A DNA stretch of 64,000 bases. Origin: CAWACP01 sp963780655 (GTDB lineage: Bacteria; Acidobacteriota; Terriglobia; Bryobacterales; Bryobacteraceae). Every line of letters begins with the position of its first letter. The stretch's first letter is position 1. The translations under genes and the position numbers were made by a program. Location: positions 310,001 to 374,000 of the forward strand of contig CAWACP010000006.1 in assembly GCA_963780655.1 (NCBI GenBank), in the 5' to 3' direction. Below the pieces are notes generated by a model that was not told the origin of the DNA, did no database searches, and was given only the letters and a program-made list of their open reading frames with translations. Below are positions 50,587 to 59,949 of this stretch, in pieces.

Positions 50587-51612
50587 TCAGGCGCGGCCTG
50601 TCACTACCGTGTGCGGACTCATGGGAATGGGATGTCCGGTGATGTCTCCGAAGCCGGCCTCGTGGTACATGGCGGTAAGCTCGCTCAGAGTGTACGCATC
50701 GCCGGATGGCGTGGTTGCCAGCATGGTCATGGCGAAGGCCGCGGGCATAGGAGGTGAGACGCGATCTTCATTGGGCACGAACTCCAGCGTGGCGGCGCGC
50801 CCTCCAGGACGCAGCGCCGCGCGCACCTTCTTCAGCAGGCCGACGCCGGTGGGCTTATCGAAATGGTGCAGGAAGTTGGTCAGCAGCACGGCGTCGTAAG
50901 GTCCGCCGAAGTCCACGTCAAAGGCGCTGCCGGGCAGCATATCGTAGCGGTCCCTGACACCGGCTTTGCGCGCGTTCTCCAGGGCCACGCGGAGCACGGG
51001 CGACCAGTCGAGACCCGTGACGCGGGCCTGCGGGTTCTGTTTGGCGATCTCGATGCCGAACAGGCCATGGCCCGCGGCTATGTCGAGCACGCGCATCGGG
51101 CCGCTGTATCCCTCCAGCACCACCGCGCCCAACGGACCAACCAGCGGGGCCATCATGGGCGCCATGGTTTCCGCGAACTGAACCCAGATGGGATTATCCG
51201 GCTCCACGCTGCCATCGCCCGGAAGGACCGTGCAGCCCTTGCGCACGATCTCCGCGAGATGCTCGTAAGGCTCCCGCATGGCTGGATTGCCGAGGAATTG
51301 CGCGATGGACGCCAGGCATGCAGGTGAGCGCGGGTCAAGAAACGCCGCGCTGGTTGGGCTGTGATGGTAGCGCCCGTCCTCTTTCACGAGAACACCGTTG
51401 ATCGTAAGGAAATCGCACAGGATGCGGATGCCGCGCTCGGATGCCGAGCAGTGGCGCGCTAGGGAGGCCACGTCGCCCGGCCCCTCACCGACGGCGCGGA
51501 ACACATCAAGATCGATGGCTGCCTTCAAAGCCGCTGTGCGCTGATGCGCCTGCAGCATCTCGAACACAAGAGCGGGGGTCAACGGGGTCTCGGAACTCTT
51601 CGCGGGTTGCAT
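50587..51612 (-). CDS. O-methyltransferase with a winged-helix dimerisation domain
   Basis: 341 residues. The N-terminal dimerisation domain (about 10-90, LVFEMLQAHQRTAALKAAI, FLTINGVLVKEDGRYHHS) is followed by the SAM domain: MRVLDIAAGHGLFGIEIAK, VTGLDWSPVL, YDAVLLTNFLHHFDKPT and LRPGGRAATLEF. It resembles hydroxyneurosporene or acetylserotonin-type O-methyltransferases. The catalytic His of plant homologues is not clear. The substrate is unknown and no biosynthetic cluster is adjacent. Confidence 0.85.
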   Translation of the reverse strand: MQPAKSSETPLTPALVFEMLQAHQRTAALKAAIDLDVFRAVGEGPGDVASLARHCSASERGIRILCDFLTINGVLVKEDGRYHHSPTSAAFLDPRSPACLASIAQFLGNPAMREPYEHLAEIVRKGCTVLPGDGSVEPDNPIWVQFAETMAPMMAPLVGPLGAVVLEGYSGPMRVLDIAAGHGLFGIEIAKQNPQARVTGLDWSPVLRVALENARKAGVRDRYDMLPGSAFDVDFGGPYDAVLLTNFLHHFDKPTGVGLLKKVRAALRPGGRAATLEFVPNEDRVSPPMPAAFAMTMLATTPSGDAYTLSELTAMYHEAGFGDITGHPIPMSPHTVVTGRA

Positions 51613-51753
51613 AATTTCTAGTCCTGGAATTGAGGCAGAGCTTCCCTCCAGGAATCAACTGCCGATGCTGACAGTGTACGCGGAAGCGGCGTTTGTTCGC
51701 AGAACGCGGCCTGCTCGAGGGCGAGTCATACGGCAGGCCGCCGGCAATCAGAA

Positions 51754-52518
51754 TTACTTATTGGTCATGGTGCGAACGCGATCAAGGAAGTCGCGGTGTC
51801 CTTCGCGGTCCACCAGAGATCGAAATGCCTCGCCGTAAGCGGGCGATTTGTCGAATGCGTCGCTCATTATTTTGTCGAGTTTATCGAGCGCGTCCGCGTC
51901 GGGCAGCATGCAATAGAAAGTGACGCGGCCGAGTTTCCCGGTGTGATAGTCTTCCGTCGCGAATCCATAACTGACAATCACGCCATCCGCCATGGCCTTG
52001 TCGAGAACGGGAACCATCGTGCTCTTCAGCAATTCGTTATATTCGCGCATAGCGCCTGGCTTGACATCCCACTGGTCGCCGGCAAGATAGGCGCCCTGCC
52101 AGGTGCCCGAGCGGGAGTTGTACATACGGCTTACGGTCAGGTAATCCCAGTGTTTAGAGGCAGCCAGCGCCGGGGAAGTGAGACCCGGACGCGCCCACAT
52201 TGCCTCCAACGCCTTCGCCAGATGGCCTTCGGACGTTGCCGTCATCCAGCTACCGTGCGTCGGCTCGCCTTCCTGATGGATCAGGTTCACAAAGCTGCCG
52301 TAGCCGATAAGCGTACCGTCAGCGACGAGTTTGTCCATGAGAGTCTTCTCGTCGTCGTCGTTTTTCAGGAATTCGCCCCACTGGGCGCGCGGAACCGTCC
52401 ACTCAGAGATATACGTGTAGATGGGCGGCTTTCCCTTGTCGTCCTGCGCCCGCAGCGTGAGAGCCGCCATGGCCAAGAAAATCAGCAATCCAGCAGCGTG
52501 GATGGTGCGTCTGTACAT
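51754..52518 (-). CDS. Secreted protein of unknown function
   Basis: 254 residues. The signal peptide (HAAGLLIFLAMAALTLRAQ) is followed by two similar halves that look like ferredoxin-type alpha/beta modules: TYISEWTVPRAQWGEFLKN and GVIVSYGFATEDYHTGKLG. The repeated WTVP/VKPGAMREYNELL pattern suggests a dimeric alpha-beta barrel. No named function. Downstream is a 140-bp gap with no gene, upstream a 165-bp gap. Confidence 0.7.
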   Translation of the reverse strand: MYRRTIHAAGLLIFLAMAALTLRAQDDKGKPPIYTYISEWTVPRAQWGEFLKNDDDEKTLMDKLVADGTLIGYGSFVNLIHQEGEPTHGSWMTATSEGHLAKALEAMWARPGLTSPALAASKHWDYLTVSRMYNSRSGTWQGAYLAGDQWDVKPGAMREYNELLKSTMVPVLDKAMADGVIVSYGFATEDYHTGKLGRVTFYCMLPDADALDKLDKIMSDAFDKSPAYGEAFRSLVDREGHRDFLDRVRTMTNK

Positions 52519-52683
52519 TCGTTTTCCTCCAGTAAGGATAGACCCGTGTCAGAGCGACTCGGGTGAGCGCATCAGCTAAACAGACTGAGGGGTTCGTGTC
52601 AGGGTAACTCAGCCGTCATACGTACGTCAATGTTTTTGGCGGTTTTGCTACTGCAAAGGAGACCGTAGCCTCGGATACGCTCG

Positions 52684-53307
52684 TCACTGAGAGGAAGTGG
52701 CCAGACGCTTCTTCATTTGAATACCGCCGGCGATGAGACCGGACATGAGTGCGGCGAAGAACAACAGCCAACCCCAATACTGCAACGGGTGCCGGAACAC
52801 GCGAATTATGTGCCTTCCGTACAGATCTGCAACAATGGCAACCGTCGAGTACCTGACGATCCGGCAAACGGCGACGATTGCGAGATACCTGGCGAGCGGA
52901 TAATCGGATGCGCCGGCGGCCGCAAAAATCATGCTGGTTGGAAATGGAAATGGAATGGCGGTTGAGGCGATCAGAACCCCTGAGCCCCATCGTTTGAATT
53001 GTTCCAGAAGCGCCGATACTTTGCCTTCTCCGAACTTACTGTTCAGGTAAGCCGATCCCGCTTTGCGCGCGAGCCGGAACGTGAGATACGCGCCGATCAA
53101 CGAACCGGCCGTGGCCACTACTACATACTCGTACCACGGGTTGGTGTGACGAGCGGCGAGAATCGCGATCAGGATATCGGGACCGCCAAATGTCGGCAGA
53201 GGAGAGCTGTCAAGGATGGCGAGGAAGAAAAGTCCCAGGGCACCCAGGTGGCGGAGCGCAGAGGTAAAGCCACCGGGCCGGTGACGCGCCGCGTTCTGGA
53301 TAAACAC
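52684..53307 (-). CDS. DedA/VTT-domain inner-membrane protein
   Basis: 207 residues. The VTT fold is seen in LAILDSSPLPTFGGPDILIAILAARH, an amphipathic ATAGSLIGAYLTFRLARKAG region and LIASTAIPFPFPTSMIFAAAG, which are the two re-entrant loops with GxPxP-like signatures. DedA proteins translocate phospholipids such as undecaprenyl-phosphate. Start candidates are the GTG at 53307 and the TTG at 53313, which follows a TATATT box by 6 nt. Choice of start is uncertain. Confidence 0.78.
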   Translation of the reverse strand: MFIQNAARHRPGGFTSALRHLGALGLFFLAILDSSPLPTFGGPDILIAILAARHTNPWYEYVVVATAGSLIGAYLTFRLARKAGSAYLNSKFGEGKVSALLEQFKRWGSGVLIASTAIPFPFPTSMIFAAAGASDYPLARYLAIVAVCRIVRYSTVAIVADLYGRHIIRVFRHPLQYWGWLLFFAALMSGLIAGGIQMKKRLATSSQ

Positions 53308-53339
53308 GTTCAACGCCGCAATATAGCAGCTTTGCAAGG

Positions 53340-54110
53340 CTACCTGCGTTGAAACAGCAGCAGATCGAGGCTGAACGTCACGCGCATCGCTTCCACCGGC
53401 TTCGATCGCAGGGGCCGATAGATGGAAAGCAAGACGTCCTTGACGGCGGCAGCGTCCAGATCGGACGCGGTGGTAACCCGAGTTTGATTCAGCAGCCTGA
53501 AATCCTGCGCGAATGTCTCGACGGTTCGGGTCACCCGATCGCGCCCGACGCCGCGCAACTCGGTGAGATCGTCAGGCGCGGGAATGGCGATCAGCAACCG
53601 TCCCCCCTCGCGAAGCACACGCCGAAACTCGCCCGCGTTCATGCGCGCTGTGATGGACAGCGCCAGCGAGAAAGAATCGTCCGCGTACGGCACGAAGCGA
53701 TCGGCATTGGCCACAATCCATTGGCAGCCGGGGAACCGCCGGGCCGCCGCCTGAGTTGCCGCGATCGAGATGTCCACGCCGTGCGCATCGAAACCAAATC
53801 GGGTTGCCAGATTGCCGAGGTAGAAACCGTCGCCGCAGCCGGCATCCAGAACGACGTCCCTCGGAGACGCCGCGATGAAATCCGCAACCGCGGCCAGAAG
53901 CGGCTGGGTCGCGCCCAGATCGTGCAATCTGCCCCGGGCCGCGATTGCAGCGGGCGTGTCGCCCGGCTGCCTGGAACGGCGGTCCTGCGGCTGAAGCAGG
54001 TTGATGTATCCACTGCGCGCGATGTCGAATGAGTGTCCGCGAGCACAGAAAACCCGCCGTTCCTCGCGCGCCAAAGGCAGCCGGCAGTCTCGCACGGGGC
54101 AGAGGAGCAT
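53340..54110 (-). CDS. rlmA: RlmA-like 23S rRNA (guanine-N1) methyltransferase
   Basis: 256 residues. The zinc-binding start has C4, C9, C22 and H26 (LLCPVRDCR, VFCARGHSFDIA), followed by GYINLLQP, which is diagnostic of RlmA-I/II. The SAM motif VLDAGCGDGFYLGNLA and LSITARMNAGEFRRVLREGG follow. The methylated base is G745 or G748 of helix 35 in the family. The ATG at 54110 is supported by its zinc ribbon and by a TACACT box 8 nt upstream. It is divergent from the GH28-like gene. Confidence 0.85.
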   Translation of the reverse strand: MLLCPVRDCRLPLAREERRVFCARGHSFDIARSGYINLLQPQDRRSRQPGDTPAAIAARGRLHDLGATQPLLAAVADFIAASPRDVVLDAGCGDGFYLGNLATRFGFDAHGVDISIAATQAAARRFPGCQWIVANADRFVPYADDSFSLALSITARMNAGEFRRVLREGGRLLIAIPAPDDLTELRGVGRDRVTRTVETFAQDFRLLNQTRVTTASDLDAAAVKDVLLSIYRPLRSKPVEAMRVTFSLDLLLFQRR

Positions 54111-54174
54111 TGGTCGAAGTGTATCGGATCGACGAGTTGTCACAGGAGTAGAATTGGCTCAGTTCACAATTCAT

Positions 54175-55902
54175 ATGAGCTCCTTCAGATTTCACGCAAT
54201 CTTCCTGTGTCTCGCGCCCGTCCTGTTCGGGACAGATCCGGTAAGCCAGCCTGGCGCGCTCCCGGCGGCGCCCTCCAGTATCTTCAACGTCAAGACGTTC
54301 GGGGCCATCGGCGACGGCGTGCAGAAGGAAACGGCCGCCATTACCAGAGCGATTCAGGCCGCGGCATCGGCGGGAGGCGGCGTAGTGGTCTTCCCTCCGG
54401 GCAAATACCTGACCGGCACTTTCGAACTGCTGAGCAACGTCTCGCTGGATCTCGAGGCGGGATCGGTGATCGAGGGCAGCGCCGATATGGCCGACTACCC
54501 GCCACTCGCGCAGTTCGGCTTCCTGCGCCGGCCCGGCGAAGACACGTCGGGTGACGGCGATACCGCCGGGATGATCATTGCTCGAAACGCGAAGAACATC
54601 GCGATCTACGGGCAGGGCGAGATCGACGGCAACGGCGACGCCTTCTTCGACTTCCAAACCCCCCATATCTCACCCGATTTCGAGGCAAAGTACACAAGAC
54701 AGGCAGACGCTTTCATGGACGCGATGCGCAGTACCGCCGATGGTCCGGTAGCGGTGAAGTCCGCCGGGCGGCCAGGAACCATGATCATCCTGTGGGGCGT
54801 GAGCAATATTGACATCCGCGATGTCACGCTTCGCAATGCCCCGAACTGGACTCTGCACCTGAAGAACAGCGAGCATGCCGTGGTCACGGGCTTACGGGTA
54901 GTCAACAACCCGCTTATACCCAACAATGACGGCATCGATTGCGTCGGCTGCCATGACGTTCATTTTTCCAACTGCGACATAAAGGCCGGCGACGACGACT
55001 TCGCCATCATGGGCAGCGAGAACGTAACGGTGGCGAATTGCGCGCTGACCTCGAACTCATCGGGCATCCGCGTGGAAGATACGCGTTTCGCCACCTTCAG
55101 CGGCCTCACCATTCACGCCAACCGCGGCATCGGCGTGTACGAGCGCGGCAAAGGCGCCACGTGGGGGATCCTGTTCGACAATCTGGTGATCGAGACGCGC
55201 CTGCTCACCGGGCACTGGTGGGGTAAAGGCGAGCCGATCTATATCGCCACGGCAGCGCCGGTAAAGCCGGGCGCGGCAGGCGTTCACGACGTCCATTTTT
55301 CAAACATCGTGGCAGACGCGGAGAGCGGGATAGTGTTGTATGGAAGCCCGGCCAGCCCGATTCGCGATGTCAGTTTCGACCGCGTGCGCATTCGGGTGCA
55401 CGCGCCGCGGGAGAGCGCCAGCCGGGGCGTAGGTGGAAACTTCGACCTGCGCTGGACCGCGACCGACCATTCAACGGCCGTGTTTTCGCACGACATTCCG
55501 GCTCTCTATTGCCGCTGGGTTCAGGGCGTCAGCCTGCACGGGTTCGAACTCCAGTGGGGCGCGGATCTGCCGGCATATTTCTCGAATGCGGTGGAGTGCG
55601 AGGATTTTCGCGACCTCGAAATAGACGGGTTTTCGGGCCGGCAGGCTTCGGCCGGATCGCAGGCCGCGGTGATTGCGCTGCGCAGGGGCGACGGGATTTC
55701 CATACGAAACAGCACGGCGGTTTCCGGAGCCGGGGCGTTCGTGCAGGTCTCCGAGATGACGGGAGAGGGCCTGTTCGCTGGGAACGATGTGAAGAATGCC
55801 AGCCGGGCTTTCGATCCGGCGAAGGCGAAATTCACAATATATGGGAACCTGCTGCCGGATACCCGACACGCGGAGCACGCGGCGAAAAGGGCAACAGAGT
55901 AG
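54175..55902 (+). CDS. GH28/pectate lyase-superfamily beta-helix enzyme, exported
   Basis: 575 residues. The N-terminal signal peptide (FHAIFLCLAPVLFG) is followed by VKTFGAIGDGVQKETAAI, which opens the pectin-lyase-like parallel beta-helix. GH28 acidic residues are in NNDGID (Asp252) and AGDDDFAI (Asp273/Asp274), 21 residues apart as usual. The catalytic GHG His is replaced (SNSSGIRVED), and the RIK motif is not seen. It may be a rhamnogalacturonase- or galacturonase-like enzyme with altered catalysis. The ATG at 54175 is used because earlier codons overlap the divergent rlmA-like gene. Confidence 0.8.
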   Translation: MSSFRFHAIFLCLAPVLFGTDPVSQPGALPAAPSSIFNVKTFGAIGDGVQKETAAITRAIQAAASAGGGVVVFPPGKYLTGTFELLSNVSLDLEAGSVIEGSADMADYPPLAQFGFLRRPGEDTSGDGDTAGMIIARNAKNIAIYGQGEIDGNGDAFFDFQTPHISPDFEAKYTRQADAFMDAMRSTADGPVAVKSAGRPGTMIILWGVSNIDIRDVTLRNAPNWTLHLKNSEHAVVTGLRVVNNPLIPNNDGIDCVGCHDVHFSNCDIKAGDDDFAIMGSENVTVANCALTSNSSGIRVEDTRFATFSGLTIHANRGIGVYERGKGATWGILFDNLVIETRLLTGHWWGKGEPIYIATAAPVKPGAAGVHDVHFSNIVADAESGIVLYGSPASPIRDVSFDRVRIRVHAPRESASRGVGGNFDLRWTATDHSTAVFSHDIPALYCRWVQGVSLHGFELQWGADLPAYFSNAVECEDFRDLEIDGFSGRQASAGSQAAVIALRRGDGISIRNSTAVSGAGAFVQVSEMTGEGLFAGNDVKNASRAFDPAKAKFTIYGNLLPDTRHAEHAAKRATE

Positions 55903-55905
55903 AAC

Positions 55906-55960
55906 GCAGGCCGAAGGCCTGCTCTACAAAGGCAAACAGTAGAGTAGGCTTTAGCCTGCG
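55906..55960. repeat. Inverted pair of family B repeats
   Basis: GCAGGCCGAAGGCCTGCTCT and, in the opposite orientation, AGTAGAGTAGGCTTTAGCCT, separated by about 12 nt. The pair lies between the convergent GH28-like and kinase genes. Confidence 0.75.
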
Positions 55961-55973
55961 CAGTGAATCGGTA

Positions 55974-58574
55974 TCAGGGCGCGTTCCAATCGAGAGCGTA
56001 GACGTCGCGCGTCCCGGTGTTGCGAAGCAGCAAGGGCGAGCCGTCGGGCGTGAGGGCCAGCCAGCCGCCGTACCGGCCGGTGGTAATGAAATTCTTCAGG
56101 CCCACCACCTGCTCCGACTTTTGATCGCTGATCCGAACTCTGCGCACGGCGCCGTCTCCTCTGTAATCGAGCACGTACGCGTACTGGCCGTCCTTCGACC
56201 AGTTCAGCCAGCCCATTGGACCCGTGGCGATTTCCGTCCATCTACCGGTCTGAAAGTCGAACCGGAGAAGCCGCAGCGAGTCCGAAGAGAACGCGAGGAT
56301 ATAGCGGCCGTCGGGTGACCACCGTGGCGAGAAAATCGCCTGCGAATGGGGCAACGTGGACACCTTGCCGCTCGCTATATCAAGGATGCGGATTGTCGAC
56401 GAGGCATCACTGGATTCGCCGCCGAACAGGATCCTCTTCCCGTCCGGCGACCAGTCCGGATCCTCCTGATTCGCCCGGTCGTCGGGCATAATCTGCCTGG
56501 GGTTTCCCCCCGCGACTGGAACTTCATAGATTCTGGCAGGCTTGTCGGGCGCTGAGGCGAACACGAAGAAGAGGATGTTTCTCCCATCGTGCGACCAGCG
56601 CGGCATCATGGCATACAAGGGCGGGAACGTCAGCTGCATCCGCTCGCTCCCGTCCAGCCTGCTTCGCCAAAGGGCGCCCTCCGGATACGAAACCCAGGCC
56701 GCCCATTGGCCATCGTCTGAGAAGTCAACGTATTCGGCTGAAAGGCCGCCCATAAATGGCAAGAACTTCCCGGCTTTTTCGTCGTAGCGCGTCAATTCTC
56801 CGCGATATGTCTGTCCGGTCACGAACAGTTTCCGGCCATTTCTGCCGGGAACGGGAGACGACAGGGACAGAGGGCTGAAAGTCAGTTGAATTGGTTCCGG
56901 TTGGCGATGAAAAAGACTTCCTTCTCGCGGAAGAGCCCAGATTTGTCCCTTCGACTGGAAAACGAAATATTTCCCGTCGGCGGTCCATTTGCCGCAGCAC
57001 TCGTCCGGGGGATTGTGCCAGCCGACAAACAGGCGCCGCGGAGGCGTTCCATCCAGCGCCGCTTCCCAGGCGAGCTGCTGGCCGAGCCCCCCGACCGTCT
57101 CCGAAGTGTCGAACCGCAGGAGGCGGCTGTCGGGCGACCATGCGACATGTTTGATGTCGCCCCTCACGGTGAACAGTTTCCGGAACTCCGCGCCGTCGGC
57201 CTTCGCTATAAAAAGATCGCTCAGGGTGGTATAGGCCAACATGGCGCCATCGGGCGACCAGGCCGCGGTTTCCCCAATTGTGTCTCCCAGTCTGCGCGGC
57301 GAACCTCCCAGAATGGGAATGCTCCACAACGGACCGCGCGGAGGCGCTCCCTGTCCGTCCACCACGAGAAGTTCCGTTCCGTCCGGCGAAATGTCCACGG
57401 GGACCATGTCCGGAGAAGGCATGATCGATATCTTTCTCAGCTCGCCTCCCGCAATCGAGAGTTCGGCGAGGCCATCAGTAGTGGAATTACCGGAGCTTCC
57501 GAGGCTGAGGTAGAGCCTCGAACCATCGGTTCCGATGAGCGACTTTTGCTCTCCGTCGTGAGTAAGCTGGACGTAGTTAGATACTCGGACGACGGGTGGA
57601 GTCCGCAAAGCGAAGTAACCGATCGCCAGGGCGCCGAGCAAAACGGCGAGCATCATCGCCGCGGTGGCGGGCCGCATGCGCCTGCCATCCTTATCACGAC
57701 CGCCGGCGCCCGCCGGTAGAACCCAGTCCGATACCAGCCCCAGAGTGAACGCCAGATCGGAGGCGGACTGGAATCGCTGCTCGGGGTTCTTCTCCAGGCA
57801 GCGATCGAGGACCCTGTCGAGCGGGCCCGGCGTGAGCGGCAGAAGCTGCGAAATGGGTGGGGGCTCCTCGGTCAGAATCGCGGTGATCGTATCCGCCGAA
57901 GTCGCCTTGTGATACAACCGCGTTCCCGTGACCATTTCGTAGAGAATGGTCCCGAAAGCGAAGATGTCGGAGCGCGGGTCGGCGATCTGCCCGCGCACCT
58001 GCTCGGGCGACATATACGCGACGGTGCCGACAACCATTCCCGGTTGCGTGTGCAGCGTGCGCGTGAGCATGACGTCCTTCTCGGATTCCACCGGCTCCAT
58101 CAGTTTTGCCAGACCAAAGTCGAGAATCTTGACCCGCCCCTCTTCAGTGATGAACAGGTTCTCCGGTTTGAGATCGCGGTGGACGATGCCTTCTTTATGC
58201 GCCGCGGTGAGGCCGTGCGCGATCTGCATGGCGTAGTCGATCGCCTTGTTCATTGGCAACGGGCCGCGTCGAAGAGCCTCGCGCAGCGTCTCGCCTTCCA
58301 GCAGTTCCGAAACCAGATAGGGGACGCTTTCGTAAGTGCCCATCTGGTAGACCGTCAGAATATTGGGGTGGTTCAGCGAAGCAGCGGCCTGCGCCTCCTG
58401 CTCGAAACGCCGCGAGCGTTCCGGGTCGGAGGTGGCGAATTCAGGCAGCACCTTGATGGCAACGTCGCGGCCGAGCCGGGAGTCGCGCGCTCGATACACT
58501 TCACCCATGCCGCCGGCGCCCAGGGGAGCGACGATTTCAAATGTACCCAGTCTCGTTTGGCGAGAAAGAGGCAT
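55974..58574 (-). CDS. Ser/Thr protein kinase fused to a TolB-like propeller
   Basis: 866 residues. The cytoplasmic kinase domain (about 10-275) has the glycine loop GAGGMGEVYRA, Lys41, catalytic Asp134 in HRDLKPENL, DFG at 152-154 and the activation loop ending in AYMSPEQV. One membrane helix lies at about 308-326. The extracytoplasmic part (about 340-866) has repeats of the type AWSPDGAMLAYTT and RWSPDGRYILAF, a WD40/TolB six- or seven-blade propeller. This architecture (PknB-TolB) is abundant in Acidobacteriota and should link an external ligand to intracellular phosphorylation. No substrate gene is adjacent. Confidence 0.92.
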   Translation of the reverse strand: MPLSRQTRLGTFEIVAPLGAGGMGEVYRARDSRLGRDVAIKVLPEFATSDPERSRRFEQEAQAAASLNHPNILTVYQMGTYESVPYLVSELLEGETLREALRRGPLPMNKAIDYAMQIAHGLTAAHKEGIVHRDLKPENLFITEEGRVKILDFGLAKLMEPVESEKDVMLTRTLHTQPGMVVGTVAYMSPEQVRGQIADPRSDIFAFGTILYEMVTGTRLYHKATSADTITAILTEEPPPISQLLPLTPGPLDRVLDRCLEKNPEQRFQSASDLAFTLGLVSDWVLPAGAGGRDKDGRRMRPATAAMMLAVLLGALAIGYFALRTPPVVRVSNYVQLTHDGEQKSLIGTDGSRLYLSLGSSGNSTTDGLAELSIAGGELRKISIMPSPDMVPVDISPDGTELLVVDGQGAPPRGPLWSIPILGGSPRRLGDTIGETAAWSPDGAMLAYTTLSDLFIAKADGAEFRKLFTVRGDIKHVAWSPDSRLLRFDTSETVGGLGQQLAWEAALDGTPPRRLFVGWHNPPDECCGKWTADGKYFVFQSKGQIWALPREGSLFHRQPEPIQLTFSPLSLSSPVPGRNGRKLFVTGQTYRGELTRYDEKAGKFLPFMGGLSAEYVDFSDDGQWAAWVSYPEGALWRSRLDGSERMQLTFPPLYAMMPRWSHDGRNILFFVFASAPDKPARIYEVPVAGGNPRQIMPDDRANQEDPDWSPDGKRILFGGESSDASSTIRILDIASGKVSTLPHSQAIFSPRWSPDGRYILAFSSDSLRLLRFDFQTGRWTEIATGPMGWLNWSKDGQYAYVLDYRGDGAVRRVRISDQKSEQVVGLKNFITTGRYGGWLALTPDGSPLLLRNTGTRDVYALDWNAP

Positions 58575-58631
58575 GCCGCTTGATTGTAACGTAAGCGACC
58601 AGCAGCGGCGTAGCGAAAGATGATGGCAGGC

Positions 58632-58856
58632 TTACACCGAGAACTGGCGCTGGACAGGGATGCCGAAACGCTGCAGTACCGCCTCGACGTCCTTCTCACT
58701 CAGGCGAGAGGCGTCGTACTCCACCTCGATGCGGTCGACCGTCGGAGCCACTTTCACGCGCATGATGCCGTACCAGCTATGCACGTTCGAAATCGCCTCC
58801 GCATCGGCATCGCCCAGAGGACGGACCAGAGGGTAGTTCAGCAGAAGCTTCGTCAT
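58632..58856 (-). CDS. Small ferredoxin-fold (HMA-like) protein
   Basis: 74 residues. The pattern beta-alpha-beta-beta-alpha-beta is suggested by ISNVHSWYGIMRVKVAPTVD and IEVEYDASRLSEKDVEAVLQ, as in heavy-metal-associated domains. The CxxC metal motif is absent. The function is unknown. The ATG at 58856 is chosen because the longer frame to 58940 lacks coding bias. The gene sits between the kinase and pirin genes on its own strand. Confidence 0.6.
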   Translation of the reverse strand: MTKLLLNYPLVRPLGDADAEAISNVHSWYGIMRVKVAPTVDRIEVEYDASRLSEKDVEAVLQRFGIPVQRQFSV

Positions 58857-58958
58857 TTTGCAATCAGGATAGCAGTACCGCTTCCTCGCTGCGCTGGCCG
58901 GTAAGCCTGCGCCCGGCGCATGGCGAAACCGTGGAACCATAGAAAACAGGAGATCCCC

Positions 58959-59861
58959 ATGTCACTTCGTCCCGTTAAGCGTGTGATCAGGTCGAAACCA
59001 ACCATCGAGGGCGCAGGCGTGCATCTGCGCCGCGCATTCGGTTTCGGCAACACCGGCGACTTCGATCCTTTCCTGCTGCTCGACGATTTCCGCAACGACG
59101 TGCCGGAGGATTATCTGGCGGGTTTCCCGTGGCACCCGCACCGTGGCATCGAGACCATCACCTACGTGCTGGCCGGAACGGTGGATCACGGCGACAGTAT
59201 GGGAAACCGCGGAACCATCGGCGCGGGCGACATCCAGTGGATGACAGCCGGCAGCGGGATCATTCACCAGGAGATGCCCAAAGGCGACGACGCCGGCCGC
59301 ATGCACGGATTTCAATTATGGGCCAATCTACCGGCGGCTTCCAAGATGACCCCGCCGCGTTATCAGGAGGTCAAGTCGCCCGATATTCCGGAGATCACCG
59401 ACGATGACGGTACCCACGTTCGCGTGGTTTGTGGGACCTTCTGGGGCAAGCGAGGCCCGGTGGACGGAATCGCGGCCGATCCGATGTACCTGGACGTCTC
59501 CGTAGCGCCGGGCCGCAGGAAAACGCTGCCGATCGAGACCACTCGCCAGGCCTTCGCTTATGTCTTCGCGGGAGGCGGGAAGTTCTGCAATGCGTCCGGA
59601 CCGCTCGCCGTACCGACAGAAGGCGTGAAATGGCTGGATACGGCGCCGCCGGCGGATGTGGACAACCGTTCGCTCGTCCTGTTTGACCGCGGAGATGAGC
59701 TGGAGGTTCAGGCCGGCCCCGACGGGATTCGATTTCTGCTGGTGTCAGGCCAGCCCCTGCAGGAACCGGTAGCCTGGTATGGCCCCATCGTCATGAACAC
59801 GCAGCAGGAGCTGCGGCAGGCGTTTGAGGACCTGGACAGGGGCACGTTCCTGAAGATATGA
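58959..59861 (+). CDS. Pirin-family protein
   Basis: 300 residues. The bicupin fold has metal ligands His59 and His61 (WHPHRGIETITYV), His103 and Glu105 (IIHQEMP). Pirins are iron-binding quercetinases or regulators. The opening VKRVIRSKPTIEGAGVHLRR is characteristic. The ATG at 58959 has AGGAG 7 nt upstream, so the longer frame to 58920 is not used. It is an isolated gene followed by a large hairpin. Confidence 0.93.
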   Translation: MSLRPVKRVIRSKPTIEGAGVHLRRAFGFGNTGDFDPFLLLDDFRNDVPEDYLAGFPWHPHRGIETITYVLAGTVDHGDSMGNRGTIGAGDIQWMTAGSGIIHQEMPKGDDAGRMHGFQLWANLPAASKMTPPRYQEVKSPDIPEITDDDGTHVRVVCGTFWGKRGPVDGIAADPMYLDVSVAPGRRKTLPIETTRQAFAYVFAGGGKFCNASGPLAVPTEGVKWLDTAPPADVDNRSLVLFDRGDELEVQAGPDGIRFLLVSGQPLQEPVAWYGPIVMNTQQELRQAFEDLDRGTFLKI

Positions 59862-59878
59862 CCCGGGCGATGCATCTG

Positions 59879-59927
59879 CTGAAAGCCTGCTCTACTGTTC
59901 TCGGGCGGAAGTAGAGCAGGCTTTCAG
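59879..59927. repeat. Perfect 18-bp family B hairpin
   Basis: CTGAAAGCCTGCTCTACT (59879-59896) and its exact complement AGTAGAGCAGGCTTTCAG (59910-59927) enclose a 13-nt loop. It lies between convergent pirin and lipoprotein genes and could terminate both. Confidence 0.85.
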
Positions 59928-59949
59928 CCTCAACGGCGGCGATGCTCAT

